Shown: positions 1 through 6,548 of the stretch, in pieces | How positions within the stretch are numbered: position 1 is the stretch's first letter | Layout: every line of letters starts with the position of its first letter | NCBI GenBank assembly: GCA_964609305.1 | Contig: CAZSRK010000044.1 | Span: forward strand, 1 to 18,091 | Source: CAKSXP01 sp964609305 | GTDB taxonomy: Bacteria; Bacillota; Clostridia; Oscillospirales; Oscillospiraceae | Direction of reading: 5' to 3' | DNA length: 18,091 nt | Program-made: the position numbers and the translations under genes | The notes under the pieces: model-generated | What the model was told of the DNA's origin: nothing | The model's database searches: none | What the model saw: the letters and a program-made list of their open reading frames with translations, nothing else

Positions 1-94
1 CATGGGCAACAACGTGCTCAGTCCCGAGGGTACGACGACGCGTGCCCAGAGCGCGACGATACTCATGCGCTTTAGCGAGAGCATCGCGAAGTGA
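1..94 (+). CDS. C-terminal end of an S-layer-homology (SLH) domain protein, partial
   Basis: The frame open from the window edge to the TGA at 92-94 reads LSPEGTTTRAQSATILMRF near its end. This is the typical last helix of an SLH repeat (a G/S-x-P-x-x-x-x-TRAQ-x-A-x-x-L-x-R-F pattern). SLH repeats anchor exported proteins to secondary cell-wall polymers, and a C-terminal SLH triplet is a common arrangement. Only about 30 residues are visible, so the rest of the protein and its function are unknown. The gene ends about 35 bp before a strong terminator, so it closes its transcription unit. Confidence 0.8.
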   Translation, partial: MGNNVLSPEGTTTRAQSATILMRFSESIAK

Positions 95-128
95 TGGACA
101 AAGAGAACAAGCTATAATAGAATCTGTC

Positions 129-165
129 AAAACCCCCGCTGTGAAAACCACAGCGGGGGTTTTTG
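129..165 (+). terminator. Rho-independent terminator after the SLH gene, usable on both strands
   Basis: Inverted arms at 131-143 and 149-161 (core CCCCCGCTGTG / CACAGCGGGGG, A/T-extended at the base) close a 5-nt loop and are followed by a run of T on the plus strand. The minus strand also ends in TTTT after the stem. It can therefore stop the plus-strand SLH transcript and the minus-strand transcript of the unknown pair ending at 262. Confidence 0.9.
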
Positions 166-261
166 CATGTCCTGCCTCGTTTCTTTTAGTTTTTTAGCCT
201 GGTGGAAAACACTGAAAGTAGCCAAGGAAAAACATGCGCGAAAAACTCATTTTAAATTTCC

Positions 262-1002
262 TTATTGCCAACCCGGAGCAGAGTTGAGAAAAATATTGAC
301 CATGTCACAGACGCTCTCATCGCCGCGGGTTGAATACATGCTGAACCAGTAACAGTCATTTTTCATGTCTTCGATTGAGCCAAGGGAAAAGCGCGTTACA
401 TAGCCTCGTCTCGCCGCTTCCTCGCGGCTGCACCGGGCAAAGGGCTGTTTTGCCTTCCGCCAGTCCCAGGTATAGACGTCCGCATCACTGGCTAGGCGGA
501 TGCAAACTCCGTCCGAAACGGAACTTATCGCCCCTCCGTATACCAGGTTTGTCAAAAGTCTCCGGCTTTGGGCAAGCTCCAGCCCGTTTATCCGTATACA
601 GCCTTCCGAAAAACTGAGATAACTGCCAACGGTCGGAGTCAGAGTGGTTATTAGGACCCTGAACATCGCGTAGGTACCGACTGACAGGCCCGTCTTTATT
701 GGATTCCCATCGGCATATATATCGTTTACATCGACCAGCCTGACAACTGTGCCGCTCTCGTCATAAACGGGGGAGAAGAAGTATTCGCCCAGACAGGGAT
801 AGGGATTGTAATCCGGCGAAAACTGAAGCCGCCAAACGCTTTCGGAGACGTTGTAGTATTTTTCCCGGGAGCGGACATACATGGACATGCGATATCCGGG
901 TGGGGAGTCGGATGCCTCTGAAAAGCCGGTAATAAGCCCTATCTCAAGATCCCCGACGCTGTTAAAGTGAAGCCCGTTAAATTCCATAACGCTAACGCTC
1001 AT
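262..1002 (-). CDS. Unrecognised protein, second member of a tandem paralogous pair
   Basis: I do not recognise the family. The protein is soluble-looking, about 246 residues from the ATG at 1002, with no signal peptide or membrane segment. It aligns along its length with the gene just upstream (999-1704). Shared blocks in order are GYRxS, LQFSPxxxPYPCLGE, GTYAMF, YTWDW-x2-AK-x-PF-x-RC, RGYV-x2-FS-x-GS and YSTRGDES near the C-terminus, followed by IFLN-x2-PGW. The ATG at 1002 overlaps the upstream TGA as ATGA, which suggests translational coupling. An in-frame ATG two codons earlier (1008) is possible. No clear SD precedes either. Conserved Trp, Cys and Arg-Gly-Asp positions suggest a folded domain under selection rather than a chance ORF. 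Confidence 0.75.
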   Translation of the reverse strand: MSVSVMEFNGLHFNSVGDLEIGLITGFSEASDSPPGYRMSMYVRSREKYYNVSESVWRLQFSPDYNPYPCLGEYFFSPVYDESGTVVRLVDVNDIYADGNPIKTGLSVGTYAMFRVLITTLTPTVGSYLSFSEGCIRINGLELAQSRRLLTNLVYGGAISSVSDGVCIRLASDADVYTWDWRKAKQPFARCSREEAARRGYVTRFSLGSIEDMKNDCYWFSMYSTRGDESVCDMVNIFLNSAPGWQ

Positions 1003-1704
1003 ACCCATCCGGGAGGATCGTTAAGAAAGATCTTAACGATATCGAACACACTCTCATCTCCACGGGTTGAGTAGAAATTAATCCAGTAGCAGTTTTTTGC
1101 GGCGTCGTCGGCCGAGCCGACAGAGAAATGGCGGACATATCCGCGCTCTACAAACTCCTCCTGCGTGCATCTGGAAAAGGGTCGTTTTGCACTTGACCAG
1201 TCCCAGGTGTAGAAAACGGTGTCCGGCGCGAGGGGATAGGAAAAACCGTCGTGCAGTTCCGAAATATGCCCTTTGTGAATCTCGGTTACGATGGAACCCT
1301 TGTGCTTTTTGTAGCCGTGAAGTACGACAGCTCCGTTTTCGATGCGCAGTATGTCGCTGATGCGGGGAGTCTCAGCAGTTATCTGCTTTTGGAACATGGC
1401 GTATGTACCAATGGTCATGCCTGTCTGGACCGGGCAGCCCTGAGTGTAAAGGTCATATGCGGTCATATCGGTGATAATGCCGCGTTCGTCGAATGTCACT
1501 TTGAAGTTAATTTCACCGAGGCAGGGATAGGGGAAAAACTCCGGCGAGAACTGAAGCTCGTACACCTTCTTGACAGTGTCAAACTCCAGCACCTCATTGC
1601 GTACCAAGAAGGCTGACCCTGTATCCGGTGGGGAAATCATCGGATTTCTTCACCTCATAGATGATGCCGATGACAATATCTTTTGCAGAAAATTTTCCAG
1701 GCAT
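999..1704 (-). pseudogene. Unrecognised protein, first member of the tandem pair, interrupted by a one-base frameshift
   Basis: The gene starts at the ATG at 1704, six bases after a strong SD (GGAAGGAG on the minus strand). It begins MPGKFSAKDIVIGIIYEV and runs to GYRVS. At about 1611 the reading frame then breaks. Skipping one base there continues as FLVRNEVLEFDTVKKVYELQFSPE and onward to PGWV at 999. With that correction the spacing between GYR-x-S and LQFSP equals that in the downstream paralogue exactly (24 residues to the acidic residue after SP). The ATG at 1640 that opens the downstream frame has no SD and would remove the conserved N-terminus. The repaired protein would be about 234 residues. 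The extra base may be a real mutation, a sequencing or assembly error, or less likely a programmed shift. Confidence 0.7.
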
Positions 1705-1734
1705 ATTTTGCTCCTTCCGCGTTAGATAATAATA

Positions 1735-1780
1735 CGGCGGCGTACATGACCCGTTTTTTTCTGGGTCATGTACGCCGCCG
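1735..1780. terminator. Long perfect hairpin between ireB and the unknown pair, probable terminator
   Basis: An 18-bp perfect inverted repeat (arms 1735-1752 and 1763-1780, core CATGACCC / GGGTCATG) encloses a 10-nt loop. On the minus strand it follows the ireB stop by about 10 nt and precedes TATTATTATC, a poor T-tract. On the plus strand T-rich sequence follows. It could terminate or attenuate ireB transcription, or stabilise the 3' end, before the SD of the next gene at 1711-1718. Confidence 0.6.
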
Positions 1781-1790
1781 CTTTATTGTT

Positions 1791-2033
1791 TTATTTCTCC
1801 AGATAACTGACAAGCAGCTCATGGAGAAGGTCGTCGCGGTCGATTTTTGTAATGAGACTGCGCGCGTTGTTATAATTTGTGATATAGGTCGGGTCCTCGG
1901 AGAGAATATAACCCACGAGCTGATTTATGGGGTTATAGCCTTTGACCATGAGGGACTCGTTTACAGAGGACAGAATTTCCTTGATCTCGGTCTTGTTGTC
2001 TATTACATTGAATTTCCTGGTTGCGTCCTCCAT
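1791..2033 (-). CDS. ireB: IreB family regulatory phosphoprotein (UPF0297)
   Basis: This 80-residue protein matches the small, highly conserved IreB/UPF0297 family. It has an N-terminal TRKFNV segment, the hallmark KGYNPINQLVGYILSEDPTYI and a C-terminal RDDLLHELLVSYL helix. In enterococci IreB is a substrate of the Ser/Thr kinase IreK and limits cephalosporin resistance; the phosphorylated sites are N-terminal threonines, and a Thr is present here at residue 4. The SD AGGGAGGG precedes the ATG. In most Firmicutes ireB is followed by ruvX and a DUF1292 gene. Here the next gene is instead an unrecognised paralogous pair. A good sigma-A promoter lies upstream (2085-2112), so it need not depend on pheST transcription. 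Confidence 0.93.
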   Translation of the reverse strand: MEDATRKFNVIDNKTEIKEILSSVNESLMVKGYNPINQLVGYILSEDPTYITNYNNARSLITKIDRDDLLHELLVSYLEK

Positions 2034-2084
2034 ACCGGAACCCTCCCTTGACGAGTATAACAGATTTGTAGCTGAACTGGTTAT

Positions 2085-2112
2085 ATTATAGCAAAATTTG
2101 AAAAACTGTAAA
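2085..2112 (-). promoter_or_regulatory. Sigma-A-type promoter for ireB
   Basis: On the minus strand TTTACA (2107-2112) is separated by 16 bp from TATAAT (2085-2090), about 50 bp before the ireB start. The -35 box has 5 of 6 consensus bases and the -10 box is perfect. Confidence 0.75.
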
Positions 2113-2156
2113 GGCGTTTAATATTACTATTCAGTTACATTTTTACTCAAAAGAGC

Positions 2157-4556
2157 TTATCTTATTACAGCACCGTTAACTTTTTCAAGGGCTGATAGGA
2201 CCGCGGAGACGGTCTCATCGGCGTGCTCGTCGGTCAGGGTTTGGTCCTTTGCGCGCATGACAAGGGAGAAGGCCGCGCTCTTTTTTCCGGCGGGGATAGG
2301 CGCGCCGGTATACACATCGAACAGGACGCAGCTTTCGAGATATTCTCCGCCGTTTAGCATAATAGTTTTTTCAAGTTCGGCCGCCGGGATATCTGCGTCG
2401 CAGACGATGGCGATATCTCGCGTGACGGCGGGAAAACGCGGCAGCGGTACATAGCTAGGCTCCGGCCCGCGGCAGGAGAGCATCTCGGCAAAGTCCAGCT
2501 CCACCGCGCACACGTCGTGGTCGATGCCGTAATTTTCACAGACCAGAGGATGTATCTGGCCCATGACGCCGAGAAGTGTGTCGCCCGAATATACCTCCGC
2601 GCAGCACCCGGGATGGTAGGAGGGGTTGTCCTTCTTTGCCCGGAAAGACAAATCGCCAATACGCATGGCCCCCAGCAGCGCAGTGACCTCTCCCTTTACG
2701 GCGAAAAAGTCGGCACCAGCGCCATAGACGCCCATGGTGAGGATGCTGCGCTCATCGGCAAGCTCATTATCATCGACAGGCAGATAGATTGTCGCAAGCT
2801 CATAGAGTTTTACGTCCGTATTGCGTTTTGCGTTGTTGGTTGCAAGCACGTCGAGCATGAAGGGAAGGGAGGTTGTGCGCATGACGCTCGTGTCCTCTCC
2901 CAGAGGGTTGAGGATCGTGAAGGCCCGGCGCTTTTCCGAGTTTTCAGGAAGACGTATCCTGTCCCAGGCGCTGCGGCTGCCAAAAGAATAGGTCATGATC
3001 TCATAGTATCCCATGCCACGGCATAGCTGCGCCACCCTGCGCCCGGCGGACTGCTTGTCGCTGTATCCGCCCTGTGCCGTAGCGCCCCTGAACACTGTGG
3101 GAGTGATGTTGTCGTAGCCGTAAAAACGCGCGACCTCTTCTGCGATATCGGCAAAGCCCTCGATATCGCCGCGCCAGCTCGGGACGGTTATGACATCGTT
3201 TTCTACTGTAAAGTCGAGCTTTCGCAGTGTGTCTATCATAAACTGCCTGTCAATGTCGGTGCCGAGCAGGGCGTTGACGCGTTCCGGATCGAGCGGAAGG
3301 GTCAGTGTCTCCGCCTCGGAGGCTATGACGTCAATGCAGCCGGGTACCACCTCGCCGGCACCGAGCAGCTCCACCAGTTCGCAGGCGCGCTCGACAGCAG
3401 GCATGGTGTTAAGAGGGTCAAGGCCTTTCTCATAGCGGGAAGAGGCGTCCGTCCTCATGCCGAGAGCGAGGCCGGTGCGGCGCACGGAGATGCCGTTGAA
3501 GTTTGCAGACTCGAAAACTATGGCCTCGGTCTCGTCCGTTATCTCGCTGTTGCCGCCGCCCATGACGCCTGCAACGCCGATGGGCCTGCTCTCGTCGGCG
3601 ATGACGAGCATCTCGGGTGTGAGCCGGCGCGTGTTGCCGTCGAGAGTCTCAAGCGTCTCTCCCTCGTTTGCACGGCGGACGATGATCCTGTCGCCGCCGA
3701 CACAGGAGTAGTCAAAGGCGTGCATAGGCTGACCATACTCGAGCATGACATAGTTTGTTATATCAACGATGTTGTTTATCGGCCGGACCCCACTGGCTCT
3801 GAGCCGGCGACGCATCCACAGCGGGGAGGGTTTTATCCGGATGTTGCGCAGCATACGCGCAGTATAGCGAGGGCAGAGATGAGGCTCGACGATCTCAACT
3901 GACAGGTGGTCAGTTATATCGCCGGCACCGCTTCCGTGGCTCTCGGGCACATGCAGCTTAAGCTCCGTGCCGAAGGTAGCCGCGCTCTCTCTTGCGAGGC
4001 CGCGCATGGACAGACAGTCGGGCCTGTTGTTGGTTATTTCGAACTCGATGACGCTGTCACCAAAGCCAATGACCGGGATCACGTCCTCACCCGGCGTGAG
4101 CCTGCCGGAAAGGTCGGGGTCGTCGCTGAGAACGAAGATGCCGTCCTCGATCGCATAGGGGAAGTCATGTGTGTCAAGCCCCAGCTCCTTAAGAGAGCAG
4201 AGCATGCCGTTTGAGAGCACTCCGCGCAGCTTGCCGGAGGTGATGTGCACTCCGCCGGGCAGCCAAGAGTCGTCCTTTGCAACGGGGACATAGTCGCCGA
4301 CCTTAAGATTCTGCGCGCCTGTCACGAACTGCACGGGCTGTGCCTGGCCGATATCCATCATACATACCCACATATGGTCTGAATCGGGATGCCGCTCGAG
4401 AGACAGCACCTTGCCGACGACGACATTTTTTATCTCGCTTCCCGTGACCTCATATCCTTCGACCTTGGAACCTGACATGGTCATGCGCTCGGAAAACTCC
4501 TTGTTGGAAGCGTCTATCACGGTAAATTCGCTGAGCCATTCTCTTGAAAGTTTCAT
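2157..4556 (-). CDS. pheT: Phenylalanyl-tRNA synthetase beta subunit
   Basis: The 799-residue protein begins MKLSREWLSEF and has the full bacterial PheT plan. In order these are an N-terminal tRNA-binding OB domain (roughly 40-155), B3/B4 editing domain, B5 domain, catalytic-like core, and a C-terminal anticodon-binding ferredoxin-fold domain (roughly the last 95 residues, starting near PLPRFPAVTRDIAIV). It forms the alpha2-beta2 synthetase with PheS, contributing tRNA binding and editing of mischarged Tyr. The ATG at 4556 is chosen because it matches the family N-terminus and follows AAGGGGGA; the longer open frame upstream lies inside pheS. The gene is 13 bp downstream of pheS and expected to be controlled by the T-box at 5.65-5.9 kb. 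Confidence 0.97.
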   Translation of the reverse strand: MKLSREWLSEFTVIDASNKEFSERMTMSGSKVEGYEVTGSEIKNVVVGKVLSLERHPDSDHMWVCMMDIGQAQPVQFVTGAQNLKVGDYVPVAKDDSWLPGGVHITSGKLRGVLSNGMLCSLKELGLDTHDFPYAIEDGIFVLSDDPDLSGRLTPGEDVIPVIGFGDSVIEFEITNNRPDCLSMRGLARESAATFGTELKLHVPESHGSGAGDITDHLSVEIVEPHLCPRYTARMLRNIRIKPSPLWMRRRLRASGVRPINNIVDITNYVMLEYGQPMHAFDYSCVGGDRIIVRRANEGETLETLDGNTRRLTPEMLVIADESRPIGVAGVMGGGNSEITDETEAIVFESANFNGISVRRTGLALGMRTDASSRYEKGLDPLNTMPAVERACELVELLGAGEVVPGCIDVIASEAETLTLPLDPERVNALLGTDIDRQFMIDTLRKLDFTVENDVITVPSWRGDIEGFADIAEEVARFYGYDNITPTVFRGATAQGGYSDKQSAGRRVAQLCRGMGYYEIMTYSFGSRSAWDRIRLPENSEKRRAFTILNPLGEDTSVMRTTSLPFMLDVLATNNAKRNTDVKLYELATIYLPVDDNELADERSILTMGVYGAGADFFAVKGEVTALLGAMRIGDLSFRAKKDNPSYHPGCCAEVYSGDTLLGVMGQIHPLVCENYGIDHDVCAVELDFAEMLSCRGPEPSYVPLPRFPAVTRDIAIVCDADIPAAELEKTIMLNGGEYLESCVLFDVYTGAPIPAGKKSAAFSLVMRAKDQTLTDEHADETVSAVLSALEKVNGAVIR

Positions 4557-4569
4557 ACCTGTATCCCCC

Positions 4570-5598
4570 TTAGAACTGTGCGAGGAAGCGCACGTCGTTT
4601 TCAAAGACCAGACGAAGATCGCTGATGTTATAGCGGCGCATCGCCATACGCTCAAGCCCGCAGCCGAAAGCCCAGCCCGAATATATCTCCGGGTCTATGC
4701 CGCAGCCGGCCAGTACCTTGGGATGCACCATGCCGGCACCGAGCAGCTCAATCCAGCCCTCGCCCTTACAGACCGGGCAGCCCTTGCCGCCACATTCGAA
4801 GCACTGGATGTCCATCTCGCAGCTCGGCTCGGTGAAATTGAAATGGTGGGGACGGAAGCGAGTCCTGGTCCCCTTGCCGTAGAGCCGCTCGACCAGGGTG
4901 TTGAGCGTACCCTTCAGGTCACCCATCGTGATGCCCTTGTCAACCACGAGCCCCTCGATCTGATGGAACATGGGGCTGTGCGTGGCGTCTACTTCGTCCT
5001 TGCGGTAGACTCTGCCCGGGGCGATGATGCGTATGGGCAGAGGCTGCGTCTCCATGACGCGCACCTGGCAGGGGGAGGTCTGGCAGCGCAGGTGTATCCG
5101 CTCGTCCTCGGTTATATAGAAAGTGTCCGTCCACTCGCGGACAGTGTGCCCCTCGGGGATGTTGAGTTTGTCAAAGTCGTAGGACGAAAGCTCGATCTCC
5201 GGACCCTCCGCGATGGTAAAGCCCATGCCGATAAATATCTCCTTGACCTCGTCGAGCACGGAGGTCAGGGGATGCGCCTTCCCTATCGGGACAGATTTTG
5301 CCGGCAGGGTGACATCGACGGTTTCCTCCTCCAGTCTCTTCTCAAGCAGCCTTGCGGCGATGTCTGCCCGGCGCGACTCGATGGCCTGTTCAAGCTCGGC
5401 ACGCATCTGGTTGGCAAGCTGCCCGATCACGGGGCGCTCCTCGGCAGAGAGCTTTCCCATCTGCTTTAATATGGCGGTAAGCTCGCCCTTCTTTCCGAGA
5501 TACCGGACGCGGAGACTCTCAAGCTCCTCGGGACTGGTTACGCTGGCGATGGCCTCCATCGAAGCCGCCCGGAGCTTTGTCAGTTGCTCTTTGATCAT
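4570..5598 (-). CDS. pheS: Phenylalanyl-tRNA synthetase alpha subunit
   Basis: This 342-residue protein of normal family length charges tRNA-Phe. The N-terminal third is a charged coiled-coil that contacts tRNA (about 1-90). The catalytic class II core follows, with motif 2 visible as RVYRKDEVDATHSPMFHQ and motif 3 as GWAFGCGLERMAM. Between them lies a Cys-rich insertion (CFECGGKGCPVCKG) of the type found in many Firmicute PheS proteins. An SD AAGGAG lies about 12 nt before the ATG at 5598. It is the first gene of pheST and is preceded by a T-box leader. Confidence 0.97.
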   Translation of the reverse strand: MIKEQLTKLRAASMEAIASVTSPEELESLRVRYLGKKGELTAILKQMGKLSAEERPVIGQLANQMRAELEQAIESRRADIAARLLEKRLEEETVDVTLPAKSVPIGKAHPLTSVLDEVKEIFIGMGFTIAEGPEIELSSYDFDKLNIPEGHTVREWTDTFYITEDERIHLRCQTSPCQVRVMETQPLPIRIIAPGRVYRKDEVDATHSPMFHQIEGLVVDKGITMGDLKGTLNTLVERLYGKGTRTRFRPHHFNFTEPSCEMDIQCFECGGKGCPVCKGEGWIELLGAGMVHPKVLAGCGIDPEIYSGWAFGCGLERMAMRRYNISDLRLVFENDVRFLAQF

Positions 5599-5639
5599 TT
5601 TATCGCTGACTCCTTTTCAGAAATTTTCATATTTCATAT

Positions 5640-5905
5640 TTAAAAATAAAAAGCCCTCCGTCCCAAAACAATGGGACGAAAGGTAAACTCCTCCGTGGTA
5701 CCACCCAAATTCGGCGCATAAAATGAATGAATGACGCGCCGCACTTTTGCCGCTGTAACGGGCGGACCCGCCGGGGATTGGCCGGCGCTCACGGGCGAAC
5801 CAAACACCTTCCCCGCGGGAGGCTTTCAGCCGGCGGCACTCCTTCTCTGGCGCGGGGACCGGGGCGCTATTTTCCCGATCACTGCGATGGCATAATTCTT
5901 TAGTA
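5640..5905 (-). promoter_or_regulatory. T-box leader (tRNA-Phe sensing) of pheST
   Basis: On the minus strand the conserved T-box sequence GGGTGGTACCACGG lies at about 5693-5706. It is followed by a terminator hairpin CGTCCC (5673-5678) / GGGACG (5659-5664) and a T-rich tail. Upstream, Stem I shows the AGAGAAGGAG element and a GGCTGAAAGCC apical region. Its 3' side reads GGTGTTTGGTTCGCCCGTGAGC, where TTC at 5797-5799 is the likely Phe specifier codon. Uncharged tRNA-Phe pairing with the specifier and T-box is expected to prevent termination and allow pheS-pheT transcription. The T-box and terminator are clear; the specifier assignment rests on position and on the downstream genes. Confidence 0.93.
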
Positions 5906-5934
5906 TTTATATCACATAACTTCCGGGTGTGCAA
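5906..5934 (-). promoter_or_regulatory. Promoter of the T-box-pheST operon
   Basis: On the minus strand TTGCAC (5929-5934) and TATAAA (5906-5911) are spaced 17 bp apart, directly upstream of the T-box Stem I. Four and five of six consensus bases match. Confidence 0.65.
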
Positions 5935-5943
5935 CATTAAATT

Positions 5944-5972
5944 TTGACAAATATTAATACGAATACTATAAT
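5944..5972 (+). promoter_or_regulatory. Perfect-consensus sigma-A promoter for the 6006 gene cluster
   Basis: TTGACA (5944-5949), a 17-bp spacer and TATAAT (5967-5972) precede the gene at 6006 by about 35 bp. Both hexamers are perfect. The promoter is back-to-back with the pheST promoter, the two -35 boxes being nine bases apart. Confidence 0.9.
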
Positions 5973-6005
5973 ACTTTTTAACGTATTCTTGAAAGGACGA
6001 ACGCC

Positions 6006-6542
6006 ATGAAAACATATAAGGACGTTTTTGTTGAGGAACTGGTCGTGCGTCAACGCCCGCTTATGGTCGCGCTTTTGAAGGTCGCCGCTGTCCTCCTCGG
6101 TATCGTGCTGACGGTTGCGTTTTACTTTGTCACCGGGATGTTTCTTGGGGAATTCGGTTCGGCCGTATTCCCGGTGCTTTTCGCGCTTGTGTGCATAGGC
6201 GTGTTTCTGGCATTTCGTTTTCTTGGCCTGGAATACGAGTATTCGTTTTACAGCGGGGAAATAGATATAGACAGGATAATCGGAAAACGCAAACGGTCGA
6301 CGCTTTTGTCATTCAACTGCCGTGATATAGAGCTTATGACGCCGTACAGTGAAAGCTGTGACCCGCTGATCGGCGATGCAAAACTCATCGACGCGCGAGG
6401 CAGCGGTGCCGGGCAGCGAGACTGGATCGTGATAGTCAAAAGCGAGACCGGCGAAAAGACCGTGCTTGCCTTCTCGCCTTCGGACAGGATGCTCGACGCT
6501 TTCAGGCAGTATGTCCGCGGCGGTAAGTTCAAAGAGGAGTAA
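6006..6542 (+). CDS. Small membrane protein with two transmembrane helices (possibly DUF6106-like)
   Basis: The 178-residue protein has two adjacent hydrophobic helices (about 19-43 and 50-72). A soluble C-terminal part containing EYEYSFYSGEIDIDRIIGKRKRSTLLSF in pieces follows and looks like a small beta-rich domain. The arrangement resembles a family of uncharacterised clostridial membrane proteins (I believe DUF6106, from memory only). GAAAGGAC lies upstream of the ATG. It is the first gene after a perfect-consensus promoter and ends 6 bp before the NAD(P)HX repair gene, so the two are probably co-transcribed. Function unknown. Confidence 0.85.
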   Translation: MKTYKDVFVEELVVRQRPLMVALLKVAAVLLGIVLTVAFYFVTGMFLGEFGSAVFPVLFALVCIGVFLAFRFLGLEYEYSFYSGEIDIDRIIGKRKRSTLLSFNCRDIELMTPYSESCDPLIGDAKLIDARGSGAGQRDWIVIVKSETGEKTVLAFSPSDRMLDAFRQYVRGGKFKEE

Positions 6543-6548
6543 AGCGCA

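Noticed and set aside
95..118. TGGACA and TATAAT just after the SLH gene as a promoter
   Set aside because: The spacer is only 12 bp, and the would-be transcript would run straight into the terminator at 129-165.
4557..4655. Upstream extension of pheT (33 extra codons)
   Set aside because: It lies inside the 3' end of pheS, has no family similarity, and the ATG at 4556 has an SD and the standard PheT N-terminus.
4411..5469. 352-codon plus-strand open frame opposite pheS and pheT
   Set aside because: It is a shadow of the two synthetase genes, with no SD or family motif, and depends on their GC-rich codons.
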